Source: DATJFQ01 sp035495555
GTDB taxonomy: Bacteria > Acidobacteriota > Vicinamibacteria > Vicinamibacterales > 2-12-FULL-66-21
Length of the DNA stretch: 64,000 nucleotides
NCBI GenBank assembly: GCA_035495555.1
Contig: DATJFQ010000043.1
Span: forward strand, 101,415 to 165,414
Direction: 5' to 3'
Below the pieces are notes generated by a model that saw nothing but the letters and a program-made list of their open reading frames with translations, ran no database searches and had not been told where the DNA came from. Of this stretch, positions 18,022 through 26,911 are shown piece by piece. The position numbers and the translations under genes were made by a program. The stretch's first letter is position 1. Every line of letters begins with the position of its first letter.

Positions 18022-19632
18022 ATGCCGATGAGTTTAGAACCGACGCCTGGTCTTCCGCAACTGCAGCGGGAAGTGCGGTTTCACACCGGGCTCCGCGACC
18101 TCCTGCTCGCGTTTTCCCGCGACGCGACGTCCACGCAGTCGCTTCCAGACGCGCTGCGGAAGATGACCACGTCCGCCGCCGATTTGCTCGACGCGCGGCA
18201 AATCGACATCTGGCTGCACGATCGCCGCGCCCGGGAGCTTGCGCTGACGGTGTCCACGCCCCGGGGGTCTGACCCCGATACGGCGGGCGGTGGCACCGAC
18301 TTGGGGTCTGACCCCAGAGTCGCGGTCGAGGACCGCACACACGTCGCCGCGCGCGCGCTGCGCCTGCAACGGCCGGTGTTCGACGGCACCCGCGTGCTCG
18401 CGCCGCTGCGCGGATGGCGCCGCGCGCTCGGCTCGCTCATCATCCTGCCGCCGATCGGCATCAGCGAGACGCAGCTCGACGAACTGCTCGAATTCTCGTA
18501 CGAGATCTCGCGGCAGCTCTCGATAGCGATCGAGAACGTCCAACTGCTCGACGACATCCTGCAGCAGCGGCGCCTCCTCGAAGACACGTTCAACTCACTC
18601 ATCGATCTCGTCGTCGTCGTCGACGGCCGCATGCGGATTGTGCAGACGAACGACGCGTTCGCGGCACGCGCCGGCATCTCACGCGAGGAGCTGATCCAGC
18701 AGCCGATCGCGGCATTCGTATCGCCGGCAACCATCGAGTGGCTGGAAACGACGGCCGGATCCGCCTGCGGATCACAGCCGGTCAAAGACGATCTGCTCGC
18801 CGGTATTTTTCTGTTGACGTCGACGCCGCTCGTCAGCGCGGACCGGCAGGCCACGGGCCGCGTGCTCGTCGCGCGAGACGTCACGCGCGAAACCGAGCTC
18901 CAGCAGGAACGCGCGGGCCTGCAGGAGCGGCTGGCCCAGTCGGAAAAGCTCGCCTCCCTCGGCCAGTTCGTCGCCGGCATTGCGCACGAGATGAACAATC
19001 CCCTGCAGGGTGTGCAGGGCCACCTCGAGCTGCTGCTCATGTCGGATGCGGCGCGCCCGGTCCGCAAGGAACTGCGTCAGATTTATCAGGACGCCGATCG
19101 CGCAGCGAAGATCGTCCGCAATCTGCTGGTGTTCGCCGGGTCGCGGCGGATGTCGCGCCGCCGCGTCAGCGTCGATCGCGTCGTCGCCCGCGCGCTCGCG
19201 AGCCGTGCAGCGAACCTGCAGCGCCACCAGATCGAGATCGTCTTCGAGCCGCACACCGACAGCGTCCCACCGGTGCTCGGCGATTCGCTGCTGCTGCAGC
19301 AGGCATTTCTCAACATTTTGATCAACGCGGAGCACGCGGTCCTCGAGAGCTCCGCCTTGCCGCGGCGTATCACGATCACCACCGGGAGCACTGACGATCG
19401 GGTCAGGATCGGCATCCGTGATACCGGCTCGGGCGTGCCGCCGGGCGCTCTCCCGCGGATTTTCGATCCCTTCTTCACCACCAAGGAAGTGGGCCAGGGG
19501 ACGGGCCTCGGGCTCGCGATCACCTACGGCATCGTCCAGGAACACGGCGGGACGATCAGTGTGCAGAATCTGCCAACCGGCGGAGCCGAGTTCACCATCG
19601 AACTGCCAGCAGCGCCTTCAGTGGTAAAGTGA
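18022..19632 (+). CDS. Soluble GAF-PAS sensor histidine kinase with an in-frame repeat insertion
   Basis: About 536 residues from ATG 18022 (ATG 18028 also possible). Order: GAF-like domain (about 20-175), PAS domain (about 190-290, LEDTFNSLIDLVVVVDGRMRIVQTNDAFAARAG), HisKA with phospho-acceptor His (GQFVAGIAHEMNNPLQGVQGHLELL), and HATPase with N box LINAEHAV, G1 IRDTGSGVP and G2 GQGTGLGLAITYGI. No membrane segment is visible, so it senses cytoplasmic signals. Two GGGGTCTGACCCC palindromes at 18261-18316 encode an extra loop (residues about 80-98) inside the GAF domain. The next gene, 15 bp on, encodes an HTH-receiver protein, its likely partner. Confidence 0.88.
   Translation: MPMSLEPTPGLPQLQREVRFHTGLRDLLLAFSRDATSTQSLPDALRKMTTSAADLLDARQIDIWLHDRRARELALTVSTPRGSDPDTAGGGTDLGSDPRVAVEDRTHVAARALRLQRPVFDGTRVLAPLRGWRRALGSLIILPPIGISETQLDELLEFSYEISRQLSIAIENVQLLDDILQQRRLLEDTFNSLIDLVVVVDGRMRIVQTNDAFAARAGISREELIQQPIAAFVSPATIEWLETTAGSACGSQPVKDDLLAGIFLLTSTPLVSADRQATGRVLVARDVTRETELQQERAGLQERLAQSEKLASLGQFVAGIAHEMNNPLQGVQGHLELLLMSDAARPVRKELRQIYQDADRAAKIVRNLLVFAGSRRMSRRRVSVDRVVARALASRAANLQRHQIEIVFEPHTDSVPPVLGDSLLLQQAFLNILINAEHAVLESSALPRRITITTGSTDDRVRIGIRDTGSGVPPGALPRIFDPFFTTKEVGQGTGLGLAITYGIVQEHGGTISVQNLPTGGAEFTIELPAAPSVVK
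18261..18316. repeat. Two GGGGTCTGACCCC palindromes inside the kinase gene
   Basis: Palindromes at 18261-18277 and 18302-18316 are in frame and read GSDP...LGSDP. They interrupt the GAF domain where a short surface turn would be expected. No frame is lost. Confidence 0.8.
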
Positions 19633-19647
19633 CAGACGACTCCGCCC

Positions 19648-20253
19648 ATGATCGATGAAAGTTTCCTGACGACCGAAGAGGTCCTGGAGTACCTGCAAGT
19701 CAATCTGCGCACCGTCTATCGGCTGATCAAGGCCGGCAAGCTGCCGGCTGTACGCGTCGGACGGCAGTGGAGATTCCGCAAGCGCGATATCGACGCGTGG
19801 TTGGAAAATCAGCGTACCAGGGGCGCCCGTCCGACAGCGGTCACGACCCCTCAGGCTCAGGTGCGACCGCCGACGACCCCGAGCGTACAGGTGCGACCGC
19901 GTGTGCTGGTCGTGGACGATGAAGCGAGCATCAGGGATCTGCTGTCGAAGACGCTCGCGTTGGCAGAGTACGACGTCGACCTCGCGTTCGACGGACGGAC
20001 GGCTCTCGACCGCCTTCGGACGACGCCATACGATCTACTGATCACCGATTTGAAGATGCCCGGCATCGACGGCCTGACCGTCATCCGGGAGGCGCGGCGT
20101 CTGAAGACCGACCTGCCGGTCATCATTATTACTGGGTTCTCCACCGAAGCGAGCGCGATCGAGGCAGTAAACCTGGGTGTATCCGGGTATCTGACCAAAC
20201 CGTTCCGCGTCCCGCGCGTCCTCGCCGTCGCCGCCAAAGCCCTCGGCGAGTAG
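19648..20253 (+). CDS. Excisionase-type HTH and receiver domain fusion (inverted response regulator)
   Basis: 201 residues. The first 55 residues are an HTH_17/excisionase DNA-binding domain (LTTEEVLEYLQVNLRTVYRLIKAGKLPAVRVGRQWRFRKRDIDAWL). After a Pro/Thr/Val linker, residues about 84-201 are a CheY-like receiver with acidic pair VVDDE, phospho-acceptor Asp in LLITDLKMPGIDG, Thr in IIIITGFS and Lys in LTKPFR. Most response regulators place the receiver first; here the DNA-binding part is first. The gene follows the GAF-PAS kinase by 15 bp. It is likely a transcription regulator switched by that kinase. Confidence 0.9.
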   Translation: MIDESFLTTEEVLEYLQVNLRTVYRLIKAGKLPAVRVGRQWRFRKRDIDAWLENQRTRGARPTAVTTPQAQVRPPTTPSVQVRPRVLVVDDEASIRDLLSKTLALAEYDVDLAFDGRTALDRLRTTPYDLLITDLKMPGIDGLTVIREARRLKTDLPVIIITGFSTEASAIEAVNLGVSGYLTKPFRVPRVLAVAAKALGE

Positions 20254-20336
20254 CCGGAACCCACGCCAAGCCCCGGAGAAGAGCCCCGAGAGGCGCCGAG
20301 ACGGGCGCCCCCGAAAAAGCGCCGAGACGGCCCCCG

Positions 20337-20446
20337 AAAAAGGGGACAACCGCCATTTTTGTCAAAAAAACGCGGTTGTCCCCTTTTTTCGCAAAAAAAG
20401 GCGGTTGTCCCCTTTTTTTGCGAAAAATGGCGGTTGTCCCCTTTTT
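20337..20446. repeat. Cluster of GGTTGTCCCCTTTTT repeats
   Basis: Four units are seen: one inverted at 20337-20354 and three direct at 20372-20391, 20400-20419 and 20429-20446, joined by A/T-rich spacers (CGCAAAAAAAGG, TTTTGCGAAAAATGG). The first and second can pair into a hairpin of about 15 bp. The same element, including the GCGAAAAATGGCGG spacer, occurs inside trmFO at about 28670-28715. The just-preceding 20274-20336 is rich in GCCGAGACGG/CCCCGAAAAA words. Confidence 0.85.
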
Positions 20447-20484
20447 GGGCGCGCAGGCGCTTTAGTGTCATATAAAGTTCTCTT

Positions 20485-20950
20485 GTGCCGCACCGGCATA
20501 GGGCCCGCTCTTCGGCGACTTCCGCCTCGAGACCCACACGGCGCGGCGACAGGCTTCGCGTCGGCGGCACGCGGCTCGCGCTGCACGACGCAGGATTCGC
20601 GGGGCTGAGCTGGTCCTTCGAAGGCGGCGACCTCTACAGCCGCTCGGATCCGGGCGACTACCAATTCTCCAATCTCACCACGACGGCGTTGACGTTCACC
20701 GGCTTCGTCACCGCGCGCTCGTCGACGACGACTGATCGCGTCGCCCTGGCTCCAGTTGGTGGCCGACGCGTCGTACGTGCGTTACCGGGCGCCCGGCGCG
20801 ACCGCCGACACGCGCGATTACTCCTACGTTGCAGGCTCGCATGTGCTGCTCCCTCGCGGGTCCGTCGAGGTGAACGCCACTCGCTTCTCCCCCTCGATGC
20901 CACGGAAGTCGAGACCGCCATCACGCACGACACTCCGAGGGTGGATGCCC
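20485..20950 (+). pseudogene. Possible decayed gene fragment
   Basis: Two adjacent frames carry protein-like sequence that would join after a frameshift near 20740-20756. The first reads TRLALHDAGFAGLSWSFEGGDLY and SNLTTTALTFTGFV; the second reads SPWLQLVADASYVRYRAPGATADTRDYSYVAGSHVLLPRGSVEVNATRFS, similar in style to the end of an outer membrane or secreted protein. No clean start or ribosome site is present. The family is not recognised, and chance coding in GC-rich DNA cannot be excluded. Confidence 0.35.
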
Positions 20951-20991
20951 GGTGTGCTAAAATCGCACTCTGCCTGTGCTCCTAAGCTGTT

Positions 20992-21010
20992 GGGCAACCG
21001 TGGTTTGCCC
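20992..21010 (+). promoter_or_regulatory. Short hairpin before the ABC-F gene
   Basis: GGGCAA and TTGCCC arms with a 7-nt loop lie 28-46 bp upstream of the ABC-F GTG start. A TAAAAT box at 20959-20964 could be a -10 element, although no good -35 is seen. Many ABC-F resistance or translation genes carry leader hairpins, so an attenuator is possible but unproven. Confidence 0.25.
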
Positions 21011-21037
21011 ACCCTACAGGAACATTCACCCACTGCA

Positions 21038-23020
21038 GTGATTCAGCTCTCGAGCCTTTCCAAATCCTTCGGCGACCGCGTTCTCCTCGACAACGTCACG
21101 TGGCAGATTGACGACCGCGAACGCGTCGGCCTGAGCGGCCCGAACGGCGCCGGCAAGACGACGCTGATGAAGATTCTGGCAGGGCTCGAGGAGCCTGACA
21201 GCGGCACGGTCGTGAAGCCGCAGGGCCTCACCATCGGTTACCTCCCGCAGGATGGACTGACCTACAGCGGCCGCACGCTGCGCGAAGAAGCGAGCCTCGC
21301 GTTCAAGCCGCTGCTCGACATGCGCAATGAGATCGCCGACGTCGAGGAGCGCCTCGGGCACGATGCCACGGAAGCCGAGCAGGAAGCGATGCTCACGCGC
21401 TACGCGGAGCTGCAGGACGAGTTCCGGCGCCGCGACGGGTATGCGATCGATCTGAAGGTCACAACGGTACTGCGTGGCCTTGGATTTATCGACAGCGACA
21501 TGGACAAGGCGACGCAGACGTTTTCGGGCGGCTGGCAGATGCGCATCGCGCTCGCGCGGCTGCTCCTCGGCCGCCCGGGCCTGCTGTTGCTCGACGAGCC
21601 GACCAACCATCTGGACCTCGACGCGCGCAACTGGCTCGAAGAGTACCTCGCGGACTATCCGCACGCCGTGATCCTCGTGTCGCACGACCGGTACTTTCTC
21701 GACGCGGTGGTCACGCGCGTGACCGAGATCGGCCTGCGCACACTGACCGATTACCACGGCAACTACACGGCGTTCGAAAAGGAGCGTGACGCGCGCGCCG
21801 AGCGGCTGCGCCAGATGAAACGCGAGCAGGACGACGAGATCGAGCGCATGCAGGCGTTCATCAATCGGTTCCGATATCAGGCGACGAAGGCCGCGCAGGT
21901 CCAGAGCCGGGTCAAAATGCTCGAGAAGATCGTCCCGATCGAGATCCCTCCGGAACGCAAGCGCGTGCACTTCCATTTTCCCCAGTGCCAGAAGAGCGGG
22001 CGCATGGTGCTGGAACTGAAGCAGGTGCGCAAGGCGTACGACGGCCGGCCGGTATTTGCCGACCTCACGCTGCACATCGAACGCGGCGATCGGATCGCGC
22101 TCGTCGGCCCGAACGGCGTCGGGAAGTCGACGCTGATGCGCATGCTGTCGGGCGCGGAGGCGCCCGATTCGGGAACGCGGATCGAAGGGCACCACCTCGT
22201 GATGCAGTACTTCGCACAGGATGAGGCGACGCGACTGGATCCCACGCTGACCGTGTACCAGACGCTCGCGGGTGACTCCCCCATCCACATGGTCCCGCAT
22301 ATCCGCACGATCCTCGGCGGGTTCCTGTTTTCAGGAGACGACATCGACAAGCCGGTCCGCGTGCTGTCGGGCGGAGAGCGGACGCGGCTGGCGGTCGCAC
22401 GCATGCTCCTGCGTCCCGCGAACACGCTCCTGCTCGACGAGCCGACGAACCATCTGGATCTCGATTCCAAAGACGTCCTGCTCGAAGCGCTGGAGGACTT
22501 CGCCGGCACCCTGATCTTCGTCTCGCACGATCGTTACTTCGTCGATCGGCTCGCGACGAAGATCATCGAAATCGGGGGCGGGAGTGCCCTCGTCTACCCA
22601 GGGACATACGAAGAATTCCTCTGGAGCCAGAAGCAGAAGCACGAGCGCGCGATCGAGAAGGCACAACCGAAAGAAGACCGGGCAGCAGGGCAGCGTCAGG
22701 CTGGAAAACCGCCGCCATTGCCAAGCGCGCCGCCCAAGCCGGACGCCCGAGGCCAGCGACATCACCGCGAGCAGCAGATCGACGCGCGCCGCGCAAAAAA
22801 AGAAGCGGACGCCCGCAAGCGGCGCATCGAAGATCTCGAGACGCGGATTGCGGCGCGCGAGGAAGAAATCAAGAGTCTCGAGGCCCGGATGTCAGCCGAC
22901 GGATTCTATGAAAATCATGCGGTCTCGAAGCCGGTCATCGATCGTCACCAGCAGCTCATGTGGGAAGTCGGCGATCTGATGAATCAGTGGGAATCGCTCG
23001 CGGCGGAGACAAAACTGTAA
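21038..23020 (+). CDS. ABC-F family ATPase (Uup/EttA-like translation factor)
   Basis: 660 residues from GTG 21038. Two ATP-binding cassettes: first Walker A GPNGAGKTT, signature FSGGWQMR, Walker B LLLLDEPTNHLD; second Walker A GPNGVGKST, signature LSGGERTR, Walker B LLLDEPTNHLD. Between them lies the charged P-site tRNA interaction motif linker (RLRQMKREQDDEIERMQAFINRFRYQATKAAQVQSR). A basic, coiled-coil C-terminal domain (about 545-650) as in Uup follows. No membrane segments exist; such proteins act on the ribosome to relieve stalling or resist antibiotics. The open frame continues upstream, but family similarity begins at IQLSSLSKSFG. Confidence 0.92.
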   Translation: MIQLSSLSKSFGDRVLLDNVTWQIDDRERVGLSGPNGAGKTTLMKILAGLEEPDSGTVVKPQGLTIGYLPQDGLTYSGRTLREEASLAFKPLLDMRNEIADVEERLGHDATEAEQEAMLTRYAELQDEFRRRDGYAIDLKVTTVLRGLGFIDSDMDKATQTFSGGWQMRIALARLLLGRPGLLLLDEPTNHLDLDARNWLEEYLADYPHAVILVSHDRYFLDAVVTRVTEIGLRTLTDYHGNYTAFEKERDARAERLRQMKREQDDEIERMQAFINRFRYQATKAAQVQSRVKMLEKIVPIEIPPERKRVHFHFPQCQKSGRMVLELKQVRKAYDGRPVFADLTLHIERGDRIALVGPNGVGKSTLMRMLSGAEAPDSGTRIEGHHLVMQYFAQDEATRLDPTLTVYQTLAGDSPIHMVPHIRTILGGFLFSGDDIDKPVRVLSGGERTRLAVARMLLRPANTLLLDEPTNHLDLDSKDVLLEALEDFAGTLIFVSHDRYFVDRLATKIIEIGGGSALVYPGTYEEFLWSQKQKHERAIEKAQPKEDRAAGQRQAGKPPPLPSAPPKPDARGQRHHREQQIDARRAKKEADARKRRIEDLETRIAAREEEIKSLEARMSADGFYENHAVSKPVIDRHQQLMWEVGDLMNQWESLAAETKL

Positions 23021-23235
23021 TCACCTGTCAAATCCGTCAGCAGCCCAACGAGCCGGCCAGCACGCCATCGCCCGGAATTCCCCGTATTTGCACGCTTTTT
23101 CCGCGGCAGCACCGGGGTACGCCCTTTGCCCCTGAAGCGCACACGGATACGCCTGTGAGCGCGAAAGATTTGGCGGGAGATCGCGACCCCCTTACACTAC
23201 TGTCACCCGAACCGCTTCCCGGGTTCGATATCTCC

Positions 23236-24417
23236 ATGCCTCGAAAAGCTCCTCGCCGTCCCGGGCGGAAGCGCGTCCGTGGCGGCGCGTCAAAACCCAC
23301 GGCGCCGCGCCGGGACGACCCGTCTGCCGTACCGGATACGTTCTATCGCGACCTCGTCTGGAATCTGCGGAACGGCGTCGTCGCCGTGACGCGCGACGGC
23401 CGGGTGGCCGTCATGAACGACGTCGCCTACAGCATCCTTGGACTGAAGCCGCAGCCGGCGGACATCGGCCGTCCGTTCACCGAAGTGCTGCGCGACGTGC
23501 CCGACGTCTGCCGCATTATTGCCGGCGCATTCGATCTCTCGCATCTGCCGAATCGAGCCGAACTCCGCCTCAAGCGCACGGCGAAGGTGATCGGCTACAC
23601 GCTCTCGCACGTGTGTGACGCCGGCGGCCACCTGCTGGGCGCGACCCTGTTCTTCAAGGACCTGACGCGCGTCGAACAGCTCGAAGAGCGCGAACGGCTC
23701 CGCGATCGCCTGGCCGCGCTCGGCGAAATGGCTGCGGCGATTGCCCACGAAGTGAAGAACCCGCTCGCCGGCATCGAAGTCATGGCGGGTATCCTGAAGC
23801 GCCAGCTGCCCGACTCGGAAGACGCGCAGACAATCCTGGGCGACATCATCAAGGAAGCCAAGATGGCGAACGCGATCGTCATCGAGGTCCTCGATTTCGT
23901 CCGCCCCATCCGGCTCCAGGTGGAGCAGATCGCGCTGTCGGAGGTCGTCGACGACGCGATCGCGACGGCGGAGAGCCATGCGGCCCGCGGGGCGGTGCAG
24001 ATCGCGCTCACGATGCCCGGCGATCTGCCGAATCTGCAGGGGGACACGCACCAGCTCCGGCAGCTCTTCACCAACCTCCTCGTGAACGCCTTCGAGGCCC
24101 TGGGAGGAACCGGCGAGGTGTACATCGCGGCCCACGCGCTGGCGGAAGAAGAGAGCGGACCAGGCGTCGAAAACGCGGGACCGATGATCGAAGTGACGGT
24201 CAGCGATACCGGGCCGGGCATCCCCGCGGAAGTGATCGATCGCATCTTCAGCCCGTTCTTCACGACGAAACCGCAGGGGTCGGGGCTGGGCCTCGCGATC
24301 GTCCGGAAGATCGTCGATGCGCACGACGGACGGATCGACGTCGGGGCACGCCCGGGCGGCGGCACGGTATTTCGCGTGACGCTGCCGGTCCGGACCGAAC
24401 ACGAACTGTTTCGATAA
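23236..24417 (+). CDS. NtrB-like sensor histidine kinase
   Basis: 393 residues from ATG 23236. A basic N-terminus (PRKAPRRPGRKRVRG) is followed by a PAS domain (DTFYRDLVWNLRNGVVAVTRDGRVAVMNDVAYSILG), HisKA with phospho-acceptor His in AAAIAHEVKNPLAGIEVM, N box LLVNAFEAL, G1 VSDTGPGIP and G2 GSGLGLAIVRKI. No membrane helix is seen. It is directly upstream (22 bp) of a sigma54-dependent response regulator, which it should phosphorylate. The 215 bp in front hold no gene that I can support. Confidence 0.9.
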   Translation: MPRKAPRRPGRKRVRGGASKPTAPRRDDPSAVPDTFYRDLVWNLRNGVVAVTRDGRVAVMNDVAYSILGLKPQPADIGRPFTEVLRDVPDVCRIIAGAFDLSHLPNRAELRLKRTAKVIGYTLSHVCDAGGHLLGATLFFKDLTRVEQLEERERLRDRLAALGEMAAAIAHEVKNPLAGIEVMAGILKRQLPDSEDAQTILGDIIKEAKMANAIVIEVLDFVRPIRLQVEQIALSEVVDDAIATAESHAARGAVQIALTMPGDLPNLQGDTHQLRQLFTNLLVNAFEALGGTGEVYIAAHALAEEESGPGVENAGPMIEVTVSDTGPGIPAEVIDRIFSPFFTTKPQGSGLGLAIVRKIVDAHDGRIDVGARPGGGTVFRVTLPVRTEHELFR

Positions 24418-24439
24418 CGGAGTTATTCGGAGGACGTAA

Positions 24440-25837
24440 ATGGGGCGGATTCTCGTTGCGGACGATCACGATTCGTTGCGGCGCGGCATCGTCCGCGCGC
24501 TGACCGATGCGCGGCACGAGGTCGATGAGGCACCGAACGGCAACGTGGCGATCGAAAAGCTGCACGAAGGGCAGTACGACGTCGTCCTGAGCGATCTCAA
24601 GATGGGCGGCAGCGACGGCATGGACGTGCTGCGCACGGCCAAGTCCCTGCACCCGACGACGGCGGTGATCCTCATGACGGCGTTCGGCTCCGTTCACACG
24701 GCGGTCGAGGCGATGAAGATCGGCGCCTTCGACTACGTCCAGAAGCCGTTCGAGATCGAGGAGATGGAGCTCAAGATCGAGAAGGCGATCGAGCACCGCC
24801 GCCTCAAACACGAGATCGAGTACCTGCGGCACACGCAGCAGGACATCTACGAATTCGACCGCATCGTCGGCGCCAGCGGTGCGCTGGGCGCCGTGCTGGC
24901 GATCGTGAAGAAGGTTGCCAAGAGCAACACGACCGTTCTCATCCGCGGCGAAACGGGCACCGGTAAGGAGCTCATCGCGGGCGCGATCCATCACAACTCG
25001 CTGCGCGCGGCGCGGAACTTCGTCAAGGTGAACTGCGCGGCGCTCCAGGAAAACCTCCTCGAATCGGAACTCTTCGGGCACGAGAAGGGCGCCTTCACCG
25101 GCGCCGACAAGCAGCGCGTCGGCCGATTCGAACAGGCCGACGGCGGCACCCTGTTCCTCGACGAAGTCGGCGACATGAGCGCGAACACGCAGGCGAAAAT
25201 CCTGCGCGTCCTGCAGGAACATGAGTTCGAGCGCCTCGGCGGAACGCGGACCTTGCGCACGGACGTGCGCGTGATCGCCGCCACGAACCGTCCGCTCGCG
25301 CAGATGGTTGCGAACGGCCAGTTCCGTGAGGACCTCTACTATCGACTGAACGTCGTCTCGATCGACATGCCGCCGCTGCGCGAGCGCAAGGACGACATCC
25401 CCGCGCTGGCCGGCTTCTTCCTGAAGCGGTTCGCGGGCGAATTGAAGAAGCGGCTGGACGGGCTCGCGCCCGACGCCCTCAAGCTGCTGATGCGGTACAA
25501 CTGGCCCGGCAACATCCGCGAGCTGGAAAACGCGATCGAACGCGCGGTGTTGCTGACCGAAGGGCCGCTGGTCAATTCGGGCGATCTGCGTCTGGGCGAG
25601 CTGTCGACCGGCTCGACGACCTCGGTTGACGGCAGCCCGGTGGTGAAGATCCCGCCAACGGGCATCGCGCTCGAAGAGATCGAGCGTCAGGCGCTCGTCG
25701 AAGCGCTCAAGATGTCGAACTGGGTCCAGAAGGACGCCGCGGAACTGCTCGCGATCAGCCCGCGCGTGATGAACTACAAGATCAAGACGCTGGCGATCGA
25801 GTACCCGCGCGGCCGCCGAGTGGTCGAAGTGGCGTAG
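24440..25837 (+). CDS. Sigma54-dependent response regulator (NtrC family)
   Basis: 465 residues with a strong GGAGG ribosome site 8 bp before ATG. Domains: receiver (1-120, phospho-acceptor Asp in VVLSDLKMGG), AAA+ domain (about 145-375) with Walker A RGETGTGKEL, the GAFTGA loop that contacts sigma54, Walker B GGTLFLDEVGDM and the RPLRERKDDI-type sensor region, then a Fis-type HTH (about 420-455, ALVEALKMSNWVQKDAAELLAISPRVMNYKIK). All key residues are present, so it should activate sigma54 promoters after phosphorylation by the adjacent kinase. Targets are not evident. Confidence 0.95.
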   Translation: MGRILVADDHDSLRRGIVRALTDARHEVDEAPNGNVAIEKLHEGQYDVVLSDLKMGGSDGMDVLRTAKSLHPTTAVILMTAFGSVHTAVEAMKIGAFDYVQKPFEIEEMELKIEKAIEHRRLKHEIEYLRHTQQDIYEFDRIVGASGALGAVLAIVKKVAKSNTTVLIRGETGTGKELIAGAIHHNSLRAARNFVKVNCAALQENLLESELFGHEKGAFTGADKQRVGRFEQADGGTLFLDEVGDMSANTQAKILRVLQEHEFERLGGTRTLRTDVRVIAATNRPLAQMVANGQFREDLYYRLNVVSIDMPPLRERKDDIPALAGFFLKRFAGELKKRLDGLAPDALKLLMRYNWPGNIRELENAIERAVLLTEGPLVNSGDLRLGELSTGSTTSVDGSPVVKIPPTGIALEEIERQALVEALKMSNWVQKDAAELLAISPRVMNYKIKTLAIEYPRGRRVVEVA

Positions 25838-25844
25838 GGCGGAA

Positions 25845-25970
25845 TCAAGATCAACTACTCAACTGCACAACTACCAATTACCCAAGGTGCCGGGTCGCCT
25901 TGCGCGGTTGGAAGTTGCGAAGTTGTGTAGTTGTCTTTCGTCCATCGTCCATTGTCCATCGTCCATCGTC
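25845..25970. repeat. Low-complexity inverted repeat between convergent genes
   Basis: CAACTACTCAACTGCACAACTACCAATTACC (as words of CAACTA/CACAACT) at 25851-25880 faces GTTGGAAGTTGCGAAGTTGTGTAGTTG at 25908-25934, followed by tandem CCATCGTC/CCATTGTC copies up to 25973. It lies between the ends of the convergent NtrC-like gene and the secreted-protein gene, a place where a bidirectional terminator would be useful. Confidence 0.75.
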
Positions 25971-26827
25971 TATCGCCGTTTCCTCGGCGCGATCGAGAAG
26001 CCCGCGATATCGAATCCTCCTGGCGCGAGCTGATCGTACGTCCCACCTGTCAGCCAGACCTTTGACATCGTCAGGAAGAGCGTCATGTTCTTTGTCGAGG
26101 AGAACAGGCGGACATCGCGCAGGCGGACGCTCATGCCCCACGTGTAGCCGGTGCGGATCTCGCGACCGCGCGGACCCGGGACGCTCAGGACGATCACGCC
26201 TGGTGGGCCGAAGAACTGAATCCGGCCGATGTCGACGAGGCTGATGTGCGAGCCCACGAGGCCGTAGAAGCGGACGTCGGTCGACGTGGTCGTCCACAAA
26301 CCGTCGATGTGGACGCGAGTGAGAAACGAATTTTTCAGAAGCTGCTCGTCGTTGACGCGCTGGGCCACGGTGGCGGCGTGAATCGCCTCCGCGCCCGCGT
26401 CCGCGTCCAGTTGCGCGATCAGGCGGCACGCGGTCCCGAGCGCACCTGGCAACGTCGCGACGGCCGTCGCGGTGAACGCGTCGCAACGCGGTGCCAGCCA
26501 TGCCGGTGCGGGCGGTTTCGCGACGCGTTTGATGATCCGGCCGAAGGGGTCGTGCGCCGGCTCGTTGTGCCACCGTTTGTCGGCCTTCTCCCATTTCGCC
26601 ATGTCGCGGAGCCACGCGTCGAGTTCCCGTGATTCATCGGCAGTCAATCTGGCCGGGGGCGGCGAGAGCGTCAGCGGGTGTGATGGAAGGGACGTCGACT
26701 GCGCGCGCACGGGCACGGCCGCGGCGAACAGGGCGCAGATCGACAACAAAGCGATCGAACAGCGCAAAGGCACCCCCAACGTTCGGTTCGGATGCGGAAT
26801 ACTCCTCCGCCAGCTAAGTAGAGTCAA
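25970..26827 (-). CDS. Secreted protein of unknown function
   Basis: 285 residues with a signal peptide (RCSIALLSICALFAAAVPVRAQ; an internal start may be closer to it). The mature part has RLTADESRELDAWLRDMAKWEKADKRWHNEPAHDPFGRIIKRVAKPPAPAWL, two cysteines, and a C-terminal beta-rich half (VHIDGLWTTTSTDVRFYGLVGSHISLVDIGRIQFFGPPGVIVLSVPG). I do not recognise the family. It is encoded just after xerC in the same direction, with 84 bp between. Confidence 0.7.
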   Translation of the reverse strand: MTLLSWRRSIPHPNRTLGVPLRCSIALLSICALFAAAVPVRAQSTSLPSHPLTLSPPPARLTADESRELDAWLRDMAKWEKADKRWHNEPAHDPFGRIIKRVAKPPAPAWLAPRCDAFTATAVATLPGALGTACRLIAQLDADAGAEAIHAATVAQRVNDEQLLKNSFLTRVHIDGLWTTTSTDVRFYGLVGSHISLVDIGRIQFFGPPGVIVLSVPGPRGREIRTGYTWGMSVRLRDVRLFSSTKNMTLFLTMSKVWLTGGTYDQLAPGGFDIAGFSIAPRKRR

Positions 26828-26911
26828 GTTTTACCGGCGTCCTGGGCGTTCCTTTGCCGGAGGGTTGAGGTCGGGCGTCGGCAGGGCTCTGCCCTGAGCA
26901 GGCGGACCTCT

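Noticed and set aside
23021..23235. Sigma54 promoter before the NtrB-like gene
   Set aside because: TTTGCACGCTTTTTC only vaguely resembles the -24/-12 consensus; spacing and GG/GC pairs do not fit.
26882..26896. Terminator after the region upstream of xerC
   Set aside because: CAGGGC-TCT-GCCCTG is only a 6-bp stem and no T-run follows.
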